The translations under genes and the position numbers were made by a program. Positions 54,975-64,000 of a stretch of 64,000 nt of DNA are shown in pieces. This DNA comes from Ianthella basta. Lineage: Eukaryota; Porifera; Demospongiae; Verongiida; Ianthellidae. The DNA lies in contig OZ025886.1 of assembly GCA_964019415.1 (NCBI GenBank), forward strand, positions 6,540,752-6,604,751, in the 5' to 3' direction. The notes beneath the pieces were generated by a model that worked only from the letters and a program-made list of their open reading frames with translations, ran no database searches and was not told the origin of the DNA. How positions within the stretch are numbered: the stretch's first letter is position 1; each line of letters begins with the position of its first letter.

Positions 54975-57900
54975 TCATTGTTGTATGGAGTCATCAGCCC
55001 TGCCTTTAGACTCTGCCAGTTCTGGTGATGTCTTGACCATAGTCTTGAGAGCTGCGCAGCCACTGCCACGCAAAATAATCTGTGCCACGTCCTTGTGTGT
55101 GGCAAACCGGACATCCACCCCATTGACTTCCACCAGCAGCTCTCCCACCTGTAGCAGGTGTGAGGGGAGGGGAGGGTGAGGTGTGTGAGGGAAGGGAGGA
55201 AAGGGAAGGGGAGGAGAGGGTGAGGTGAGGGGAGGGGAGGGGAGGGAGGGGAGGGGAGGGGAGGGAAGGGGACGGGAGGGTGATGTGTGTGAGGGGAAGG
55301 GAAGGGAGGGGAGGGTGAGGTGTGTGAGGAGAGGGGAGGGGGAGGTGTGAGGGGAGGGGAGGGTGAGGTGTGTGAGGGGAGGGTGAGGTGTGTGAGGGGA
55401 AGGGAAGGGAGGGGAGGTGTGTGAGGAGAGGGGAGGGGGAGGTCTGAGGGGAGGGGAGGGTGAGGTGTGTGAGGGGAGGGTGAGGTGTGTGAGGGGAAGG
55501 GAAGGGAGGGGAGGTGAGGAGAGGGGAGGGGGAGGTCTGAGGGGAGGGGAGGGTGAGGTGTGTAAGGGGAGGGGAGGGCGAGGTGTGAGGGGAGGGCAGG
55601 GGATGATGAAGTGCTTATGGGGAGAGGAGGGGAGGTAGTGAAGGGAAGGGGTGTGCCAACTGCCATGCCAAGGTGTGCCATGCACTCACTGTGAGCCCCA
55701 CTGAAGCTGCCGGCCCATTCTGGTCGACTGTGTGCACGTACACTGGACCACGCCCACGGATAATGAAGCCAAAGCCAACCGCATCACTCCTCACCTAAAG
55801 AAAATCATTGCATAACAGTAACAGGGCATTGCATAACTACAACAGGATATTACATAACTGTAACAGGGTATGGTGTAACTGTGCAATGGTATATGATGTC
55901 TGTCACATCACCTCCACCTCCTTCTGTGTGTACGGTGCTCCTGGAGCCAGTAGCTCCTCCCACGTGGGGATTCGACCAATCACTGAAGAGACTGAGGTGG
56001 GAGAGTGGAAGGGAAGAGGTTAGGGAAGAGGGAAGGGGAGGGGAGGGGGAGGGGGAGGAGAAGGGAAGGGGTATGGGGAGGGGGAGGAGGAGGGAAGGGG
56101 AGGGGGAGGGGGAGGAGGAGGGGATGGGGAGGGAAGGGGAATGGGGAGGGGAGGAGGGGAGGGAGATAGGAGGGAATGGGGAGGGAAGGGGAATGGGGAG
56201 GGGGAGGAGGGGAGGGAGATAGGAGGGGATGGGGAGGGAAGGGGAGTGTAGAGGGGAGGGGGAGGGGAGGTAGGTATACGAAATGCATGTGCCCGTGTGT
56301 CTGTTGGCCTGCCCACTGGACTCACTGGACCTGCTGCTGTCCCTCTGGGTTGGGGATGTGTCAGAGGGTGTGTGTTCAGGGGGAATGTCTGCAGGGTGAG
56401 GGGGAGTGTACACACCTTCCTTACTGTCTGGTATAAGGGAGTTCCCCTTGTTGATGACAACATAGCTGTCTTCTGTAGGCGCTGAGCTCATCTTCTGGTA
56501 CCTACGGGGGGGGGGGGGGGGGGTCACAAGCTGGTACATGACACTGCTCCATCTGCTGATTAGGTCACATGGTAGTCACATGGTAGTCACATGACCCTGT
56601 GCTGTACTCACGCATCTTCAATGTCATTTTCTTCTGTCTCTGGTCCCACCTCTGAGTAAATCTCAGGGTCTACCTCCATGGCTGTAGAGTCCTCTACCTT
56701 GTGCTTCTCCTTCCTCGAGCCCCCTAGGCCCAGCTTCTCCTTGATGGAACGAGGTGTGATGTCATCATTCACAAAGCGGTAGAAGAGAAAGTCATCTTTG
56801 AAATGGTGGTCATTGCACACTACAGAGGGAGGGGTGGGGAGGGAGAGGGAGGGGAGGAGAGGGGGAGGGGGGGGGAGGGGGAGAGGGAGGGGGAGGATGG
56901 AGTTGTGAATAGATGCCCTATGGTACTGTGCAGGCCAGCAGTGCATGGCAAGGTCTTCCTCATGTCACCACATTATTAGGTGCAGCAGCAGCAGCAAGGT
57001 GAATGGCTGCACGGGGCAAGGCCGGCACTGCACCACCTGGTGATACTGGCTAAGTGACTGGTGCCATGTGACCAGTGCAGGACTACTAGGAAGATGACAC
57101 TGGCAAGGACTGCTCCACACTACACAGCAGACAAGCACACACCTTCACTAACTCAACAGCTATTGTGTGGGAACCGAGTACTGGGTTCTCTAGAGGCTGG
57201 CAGTGTGGGGTGGGTGTGGCTGTATGTGATGGGTGTGGCTGTGTGTGATGGGTGTGGCTGTGGTGGGTGTGGCCGTGGGGACATGGGGTGAGTTTGGCAG
57301 TGCACTACTGACCATGACGAATGGTACCCGACTCGAGCAGCTGCCTTCCAAGCTCCACCCCCTCCTCTCGGTCACTGACCTCACTATTGGCAACGAGCCA
57401 GTCCACAAATTCATTTCCAACAAAACACCTCTTGTATGTTGTCAGATGGTACTTTCGATCGGCCAAGAACCCGGTCACATCCCTTAGCCTGCATGAGACC
57501 AAGGGACAAGGTGCAAGTTCTGGTGTGCACTGCGCAGACAGACAGACACACGCACATACAAACAAACCACAACCTAGCAGTGCACCAAGCATCTCACATG
57601 TGATGCAGGGAGCACAAGTATGAAACGCCCCTCCCCTCACACGCCCCCCTCACATGCCTCCCTAATGTACTTGCAATTAACCACCCCAAACGGCTGTCAC
57701 TGCAGCTGCTGGTTTCTTGCAACAATACCATTACTGGTAATGAATTCATGAAAATATATAGCAACCAAAAATGCTCACATAATTGATCACAGCTGTCCCC
57801 AACTCAAACACATGAAGTGTTGGAGCAGTAAGGCCACAAGTGCCCCTATTGCAGACATCACACACGAGAGAGTGCAATGTTACTCTGTGTGATTGCGTGC

Positions 57901-58668
57901 AGAGTGTGTTGGAAGCCCTGATACGGCCGTACACACCAACCAACTACGCCACGCCCCCAACACACACTTGGCCACACCCCCAACACAGAGAACTACGCCA
58001 CACCCCCAACACAGAAAACTACGCCACACCCCCAACACACACTTGGCCACGCCCCCAACACACACTGGCCAGCCACCAACACACACTTGGCCAACACAGA
58101 GAACTACGCCACGCCCCCAACACAGAAAACTACGCCACACCCCCAACACACACTTGGCCACACCCCCAACACACACTGGCCAGCCACCAACACAGAGCTG
58201 GCAGGAAGTAGGTGGAGAGCTTAGGAGGGCTTCGTCAGGATGAGCCCATTACCATGTCACGTCACAAGGTGGGAGGGAGGTCCCACTCTGGGGACATAAG
58301 GGGCAACAGACCAACAGGTGGGACAGGTGAATGGGCCAAGGCAGACATAGACACACAGACAGGAGGCTGCACAGCCGTGATGGCTTCCCCTGCAGGAAGG
58401 CCACAGGGTCACTGCCACCATTTCCTCCTTGGGTGAGCCAGAGCATGCCTGTGTCACGATCTCACCACACTGGTGCTGCACACACATCCTTCCTCTCTCA
58501 CTGAAGGCACCTCTTGCTCACCGAGTGTACAGCCGCTGTCCCCTGGCAACCACAGGGGGGTCAGGTGGTCCCTGGTAGGTCCCATCATCTCGTCGGAAAC
58601 GGTAGAACAAGCGGTCGTCCTTGAAGGTGTGGTCATCGCATACTGCACAGGTCAGAGCGGAGCACAGA

Positions 58669-58715
<47 letters not shown>

Positions 58716-59317
58716 CCATACTCCAGTGTACCCACCATGTACGCATACACAGGTACAGACATGACACTTGTACACACACACACAAGCCACACACTACACA
58801 CACACCTACCGACAAACGTTACGCTGACATGCACACCTTCATGCAAGAGCACACACACACCTACACACGTCATATATGTAGCAGCTTCACACCACACCTC
58901 ACCACACCTACACACACACACCACACGTACAACGCACGCACGCACGCATGCACCACACACCAGCTACACGTACACACACGGGAGGTGCCACACACCGTGG
59001 TGGATGACTCCGAATTCGAGCAGTTTCTGCATCACCTCCACGCCCTCCTCCCTGCGGTCCACCTCGCCGCGCTCAACCAGCCAGTCCACCATGTCCTGGC
59101 CCACGACGCACGCCTTGTACGTTCGAAGGTGATATTTGCGGTCCTTAATCATTGTCCCCTCGGAGTGGAGGATTGTGCGGAGCTGTTCCCCTAAGGCCAA
59201 TACGGCCAGGCGGTTCGCCTTGACCGAAGTCGACATCCTTTTCTTGCGTGCACTGAAAGAGTTCGGCCGCTCTCCTCTCGCCGGTAGGGGCGGGGTGTAC
59301 TGATCGGAAGAAGTCAT
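54975..59317 (-). CDS. DEPTOR: DEP-domain mTOR-interacting protein
   Basis: Inhibitory partner of mTORC1/mTORC2 with two DEP domains and a PDZ domain. DEP1 spans exons 59317-58996 and 58642-58522 (KDRKYHLRTYKACVVGQDMV, DWLVERGEV, then DDHTFKDDRLFYRFRRDDGT). DEP2 lies at about 57490-57300 and 56820-56610 (FLADRKYHLTTYKRCFVGNE, then NDHHFKDDFLFYRFVNDD). The linker is acidic and Ser/Thr-rich (VEDSTAMEVDPEIYSEVGPE), where phosphodegron control of DEPTOR is expected; that is inference. The PDZ domain follows (VRSDAVGFGFIIRGRGPVYV, then VGELLVEVNGVDVRFATHKD), with the stop at 54975. DEP-DEP-PDZ order with RGQRLY after DEP1 supports DEPTOR over dishevelled. Several introns are purine arrays. Confidence 0.93.
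55160..55640 (+). repeat. GGGGAGGGTGAGGTGTGTGA array, DEPTOR last intron
   Basis: About 480 bases of purine-rich units. On the gene's sense strand this is a pyrimidine tract leading to the final acceptor. Confidence 0.9.
56000..56275 (+). repeat. GGGGAGGGGGAGGAG array, DEPTOR intron
   Basis: Purine-only short units; C/T-rich in the gene's sense. Confidence 0.88.
57945..58200 (+). repeat. CACGCCCCCAACACA array, DEPTOR intron between DEP exons
   Basis: Mixed ~24-26 bp units (CCACACCCCCAACACACACT, CAGAGAACTACGCCACGCCC) with higher-order duplication. Confidence 0.9.
58672..58712 (+). repeat. (CA)n microsatellite, DEPTOR intron 1
   Basis: CA on the plus strand, GT in the sense of DEPTOR. Further CA-rich sequence extends to about 58980. 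Confidence 0.92.
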
Positions 59318-59638
59318 CAACGGACGTGCTGCCGAAGTAGTCGGTGTTTAGCACTTCTCACCTGCTCGACAAGCAGAAGCAATAGCGGAGTCAATGGGTG
59401 CTAATGAGGGAACCTGCTTTGGCTCGCTGCAACTGAGGGAAGCTGTGTATGTGCTTCTGCTCCTGTCACGAGCCTGACACACACTTCAAGAGAACGCTTC
59501 CTTTTTCGGTAGATTAGAGTATATCGCCAGCAGCTGCTATATTATTATCCCGGAAATAGAAGCGTGAGTGCACTAGTCTAGCCCGCTAGACCCTCCCCTC
59601 CGGAGGCGGTTAGACCTGTGCATGCACACCAGTGTGAC
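59318..59638. promoter_or_regulatory. Shared divergent promoter, DEPTOR/MCCC2-like
   Basis: The 321 bp between the divergent start codons. No TATA box or repeat recognised. Confidence 0.35.
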
Positions 59639-60179
59639 ATGCGGCTCTGTGTGGCGACCCATCGACCGGCTTCCCTGCTGGTGTCTGCTGTACGGCGATG
59701 GACCTCCTCGGCGTCATCCTCGAAATTTGACAAGAACATGGAATGCTTCGAGCGTGTTCAGCAGAGTCTGACGGAAGTAGAGAAGGTCCTGGCCTCCCGC
59801 CCGCCTGGACGCGGAGCTGATAAGCTGACTACTTGGGATAGAGTGCAGCTGATCCGAGACCGAGGCGCCCCCCTACTTCAGCTGTCGCCGCTGGCCGGCT
59901 ACTGGACTCCGTACGGCAAGGTGGACAACGCGGGCTTGCTCTCCGCCCTCACGCGGGTTGCAGGACGGACGTGCATTGTGCTAGCCAACGACTGGGCGCA
60001 CAAGGGCGGTACCGTGTTCCCCATCACCCTCAAGAAGCAGCTCAGGGCGCAGGAGATAGCCGCACAGTACGGCATTCCCACCATCTTCATCGTCGACTCC
60101 GGCGGAGCTTTTCTGCCTTTACAGGTTTGAAGTTGCGCTACCAATGCATTTCTCACTCATTGACAGAGCTTCACATGTA

Positions 60180-60260
<81 letters not shown>

Positions 60261-63021
60261 TGTCCATCTGTCCAACCAGGCAGAGATCTTCCCAGACAAG
60301 GAGCATGGTGGGCGTGTGTTTAGAAATGAAGCTGTGATGTCATCAGAGGGAATTCCCCAGGTTGGTTGGCCCTTAAGGCCAATACCTCCTGCACTGACAC
60401 ATGTCACTCACCTCTCAGATATCGGTGGTATGTGGGTCGTGTACTGCTGGGGGTGCCTACGTCCCCACCATGTGTGACGAAGCCATCATGGTGGACGGCA
60501 TTGGAGCACTGTATCTGGCTGGGCCTCCACTGGTGAAGGTGAGCTGCCGTCACTGCTTGATTGGCACCACAGATCTGTGTGTTAGCTCTCTGCCCCACCC
60601 CCTGCCCCGCTCCCTGCCCCGCTCCCTGCCTCGCCTCCAGGCTGCAACAGGTGAGAGCATCAGCTCTGAGAAACTTGGCGGTGCGTGGGTGCACTGCTCG
60701 GTGAGTGGCTGTGTGGACCACTTTGGTGGCAGTGAGGAGGAGGGCTTGCGGCGGGTGAGGGAGGTGGTGGCCAGCACCAATCCACCAGGAGCGACTGCTA
60801 GAGGAAGGATGGGCACTGAAGTGGATCCCGGGATGGGAGCAAGCTTGGAGGACTTTGCCAGACTGTTGCCTGCCCCTGAAGAAGTAGCTGACTGTGACAG
60901 GTTCCCCATGTTGGAGGTGAGGGAGTAGCTGACTGTGACAGGTTCCCCATGTTGGAGGTGAGGGAGTAGCTGGCTGTGACAGGTTCCCCATGTTGGAGGT
61001 GAGGGAGTAGCTGGCTGTGACAGGTTCCCCATGTTGGAGGTGAGGGAGTAGCTGGCTGTGACAGGTTCCCCATGTTGGAGGTGAGGGAGTAGCTGACTGT
61101 GACAGGTTCCCCATGTTGGAGGTGAGGGAGTAGCTGGCTGTGACAGGTTCCCCATGTTGGAGGTGAGGGAGTAGCTGGCTGTGACAGGTTCCCCATGTTG
61201 GAGGTGAGGGAGTAGCTGGCTGTGACAGGTTCCCCATGTTGGAGGTGAGGGAGTAGCTGGCTGTGACAGGTTCCCCATGTTGGAGGTGAGGGAGTAGCCT
61301 CATCCCCAGCCCACCCCTGGGTGCCATTTTATTGGACTTGAGGTGGTCTATAACTAAAACGCAAAGCCTTGGCATTAGTAGTGATGTCACAGCTCATTAT
61401 GTCTACTGGTAGGTCCTGCAACCACTTGTAGTGGAATATTAACGATAGCAGCCCTTATCGGATGAGACGGGTCTTAATTGTTAGGTGTGATGACATGGCC
61501 ACATTCCAGTAATCTGATTGACCAGCACATGACATGATGTGACGTGACGTAACGGGATGTGATGTGATGTGACGTGACGTGACGTGATGGTGTGAGGTGT
61601 GATGTGCTTGCCCACTGATGTTTCTCCCCTGTGGTTGTGTAGGTGATTGAACGGCTAGTGGATGGGGGTGTGGTCAAACAGTTTAAAGAATTGTACGGCA
61701 TGGCTTTAATTACAGGGTTTGCCCATATTGGTGGGCACTTGGTTGGAATTGTAGCAAACAGTGGAGAAATGACAGCAGAAGCATGTTTTAAGGTGTGTGT
61801 GTGGGGAGGGGGGGTGGAGGGGTGAGGGGAGTGAGGTGAGGTGTGTGGTGGAGCAGTGGTGACTGCTGTAATGTGCTGCTGTAATGTGCTGCTGTAATGT
61901 GCTGCTGGTGCTGGCTACCTGCAGGGAACTCACTTTATAGAGCTGTGTGGGAAGAGGGAAATTCCCCTCATCTTCCTTCACAACACTGGGCAATCCAGTG
62001 CACCGGACTCCACCAAAGCTAAGGCCTGCATGATGAGAGCAGTGGCGTGTGCTCAGGTGGGCCTGACTGCACTGCTTGCTTGTGTGACAGAGCCATTCCT
62101 ACTCAGGGCTGAGGGAGCACACAGGTGGCAGGCTCTATGTTGGCCTAGTCTCATGCACCAGACACTCCTGAACTTCCTCCCCATGCTGCAGGAATGTCTG
62201 ACACTTGAGGCTAATGCCTGCCCTGCCCCATGTGCTGTGACTCGTACTATGCTGGCCCTCACTCCCTCCTGCCCAGGTACCCAAGATCTCCCTCATTGTG
62301 GGCACCAGCTTTGGCACCAGTAGCTATGCCATGGTGAGACCCCACCCCTATGCTCTCCTGACCACACCCCTATGCTCTCCTGACCCCACCCCTATGCTCT
62401 CCTGACCACACCCCTATGCTCTCCTGACCACACCCCTATGCTCTCCTGACCACACCCCTATGCTCCTGACCACACCCCTATGCTCTCCTGACCCCACCCC
62501 TTTGCTCTCCTGACCACACCCCTATACTCTCCTGACCACACCCCCTATGCTCTCCTGACCACACCCCTATGCTCTCCTGACCCCACCCCTATGCTCTCCT
62601 GACCACACCCCTATGCTCTCCTGACCACACCCCTATGCTCTCCTGACCACACCCCTCCAGTGTAATCGAGCTATGAGTCCCAGCTTCCTGTTCTCATGGC
62701 CGCACGCTAGAATGGGAATAGGAGACATTGGACACACCCCCTTGGAACAAGGGGAAGCCCCTGAGATTGCCGGGGAAGAGTGCAGTTGGCGTCTCCTTGA
62801 CGATGGCCTGCTCCTCCCCCATCAGACAAAGGAGGTGCATCATTTAACTAAGATATTGTTTGAAGGGCAGTATGCAGTACCTCCAGTTGACCCCCCCTCC
62901 CCTACCCTCCCCCCCCTACACACAGGTGCTCACCTTCTGCCTGGAAAGTTGCTCGATGTGGCATTCACATAGTCACCATGATGAGTCTCCATGGCAACAA
63001 CAGCCAGTACTGAGATTCTGA
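59639..63021 (+). CDS. Biotin-dependent carboxyltransferase, MCCC2-like (diverged)
   Basis: Resembles the beta subunit of mitochondrial 3-methylcrotonyl-CoA carboxylase (leucine catabolism). Exons 59639-60124, 60280-60360, 60419-60538, 60641-60916, 61643-61792, 61925-62056, 62277-62333, 62661-62834, 62926-63021; 523 residues. The start at MRLCVATHRPASLLVSAVRR gives a good import signal. The N-domain is conserved: KGGTVFPITLKKQLRAQEIA, VDSGGAFLPLQ, CGSCTAGGAYVP, YLAGPPLVKAATGE. The C-domain is altered. Where MCCC2 has a GFM-G-E loop, this has HNTGQSSAPDSTKAK with a deletion, and GGSYGAGNYGM reads GTSFGTSSYAM. Activity is therefore doubtful or changed. AATAAA at 63085-63090. Its exon 4 donor has been amplified tenfold in tandem. 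Confidence 0.82.
60180..60260 (+). repeat. (GT)n microsatellite, MCCC2-like intron 1
   Basis: Pure GT run between the exon ending at 60124 and the one starting at 60280. Confidence 0.95.
60885..61294 (+). repeat. 41-bp array of an exon end plus splice donor, exactly 10 copies
   Basis: Unit TAGCTGACTGTGACAGGTTC then CCCATGTTGGAGGTGAGGGAG, ten copies in 410 bases. The first copy is the coding end of exon 4 (exon closes at 60916, donor GTGAGG). Nine further copies of exon end plus donor follow in the intron. In each later copy the exon frame meets GTGAGGGAGTAG, a stop. Confidence 0.95.
62338..62656 (+). repeat. 22-bp tandem array, MCCC2-like intron 7
   Basis: Unit CCCTATGCTCTCCTGACCAC plus AC, about 14 copies, filling the intron from donor to acceptor. 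Confidence 0.95.
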
Positions 63022-63208
63022 TGTTGAATTATTGTAGAAAAGTATAATTATCCATTTGTTTATGTATAAAAGTGCTATGTGTACAATAAATAACAGTAAT
63101 GCAAAGAGAAACACTCCTAATTGAACACATTACCCTACCCCTTGTGTCAACAGGGTTCATGCAACAGACGGGGGTTGGCCCTAGCACGGTCTTTGCTGAT
63201 GACATCTG

Positions 63209-64000
63209 TCACTGTCTAGGGACTGCCAGGGGAGGCAAAGAAGTTTCATCTGGTTTGGGTGGGACCCTCTCGTATTTCCTGCGGTGCTTGTCGTCTACCT
63301 CTGTGAGGAAGAATGTCCCTGGGTGGAGCCCTCCTGCACTCCCGACTGGCTTGTAGGGTGCCAGGTGGTGAGTCTCCTCACGAAGCTTCAGTGTCTGCTC
63401 AAACTCAGCCGGAGGTACTAGTCTTCGGCTCTCCAGCAAGGCGGGCACTTCAGACACATTGGCCACCAGCCGTTTGAGGTGGGCGGGGTCTGAAGAGAAG
63501 CGTAGTGCATACAGGGTGGAGGCCAGTCCAGAGCCATAGCTGAAGGCCATCAGCCGAGTGCCAGCCAACTCGTCAGCTGACTTCCTAAGGGGGAGGGTAG
63601 GTGTGTGTCACGGAGTGCACCAGGGTGGGGGGTGCCTGTAGCCCACCACTCACTGGGTCAGCAGAGACGCGAATCCTCCATAGAGTGAAGCAGTATACAT
63701 ATTGCCGACCTCCTTGGCAACCACTAGGGTGGGGACAACCTTCTTGTGAAAGGTACTTTCTGAGGCTTTCATGAAGGCCTTCTCAACATCACGGTCAAAC
63801 ACAGTGTCTTCCAGCTTGCGGCCACTGTGGGCGGAGGGGGAGGGGGAGGGGGAGGGGGAGAGGGAGGGGGAGACAATAAGATTCAAGATTTGCTGCTTAA
63901 CCTCCCACAATCACAGTCAGAAGAGCTCACACGAAGTCCTTGAGACCTGCATACAGGCCTTCTGATGTGTCCGGATGTTGCTCCGACAGGAAGTCATTCA
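63209..64000 (-). CDS. HMGCS1: Hydroxymethylglutaryl-CoA synthase, C-terminal part (cut by window)
   Basis: Condenses acetyl-CoA with acetoacetyl-CoA in the mevalonate (or ketogenic) pathway. Only the last three exons are in the window: 64000-63931 (partial), 63824-63654 and 63584-63209. Signatures are [51 protein letters not shown] and [20 protein letters not shown], then [18 protein letters not shown] and [11 protein letters not shown]. The catalytic Cys and His lie further right, outside the window. The C-terminus is short, without the extended tail of vertebrate HMGCS1. It cannot be assigned to cytosolic or mitochondrial form from this piece. Convergent with the MCCC2-like gene, 187 bp between stops. 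Confidence 0.94.

Noticed and set aside
60404..61390. Minus-strand open frames with TWGTCHSQLLPHLQHGEP repeats
   Set aside because: Antisense of the 41-bp exon-junction array of the MCCC2-like gene.

Overview
This is a gene-dense stretch of a metazoan nuclear genome. The gene set is animal: a TIKI-type Wnt-inactivating protease, an executioner-type caspase, DEPTOR, cyclin-G-associated kinase and SLC30A7, together with animal-style MED8, MED31, YJU2B and OSBPL9. Small multi-exon genes, introns mostly of 60-400 bases, 50-700 base intergenic gaps and many minisatellites point to an early-branching, compact animal genome. A sponge is my best guess, but the sequence alone does not prove the species. 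There are no bacterial-type operons, CRISPR arrays or prophage features. Exon models below were read by hand from splice signals, reading phase and family similarity. In most of them the exon lengths sum exactly to an open frame. Layout: FARSA (+, 5' edge cut), a 2.3 kb gap with a 23-bp array, TIKI/TRABD2 (+), LSM4 (-), OST4 (-), MED31 (+), YJU2B/CCDC130 (+), OGFOD1 (-), ATG4 (+), EXOSC3 (-), OSBPL9 (+), a single-exon TM2-domain protein (-), SLC30A7 (-), NADK2 (+), an unrecognised proline-rich repeat gene (+), MED8 (-), a caspase (-), GAK/auxilin (+), RAD23 (+), DEPTOR (-), an MCCC2-like carboxyltransferase (+) and HMGCS (-, cut by the right edge). Many neighbours are divergent pairs sharing 70-350 bp (OST4/MED31, OGFOD1/ATG4, EXOSC3/OSBPL9, SLC30A7/NADK2, caspase/GAK, DEPTOR/MCCC2-like). 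Most of the others converge tail to tail. The genes are housekeeping and signalling functions (translation, RNA processing, Mediator, autophagy, lipid and NAD metabolism, proteostasis, mTOR and Wnt control) and do not form one pathway. The most unusual features are in the introns. Many introns carry minisatellites that start at the 5' splice site. In at least three genes (MCCC2-like, OSBPL9, TIKI) the repeat unit contains the exon end plus the splice donor, so the exon-intron junction itself has been amplified in tandem. Two introns hold well-bounded non-autonomous DNA transposons: one with hAT-like termini and an 8-bp target duplication in NADK2, and one Mutator-like foldback with a 9-bp duplication in RAD23. 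A third intron holds a probable terminal-inverted-repeat element.
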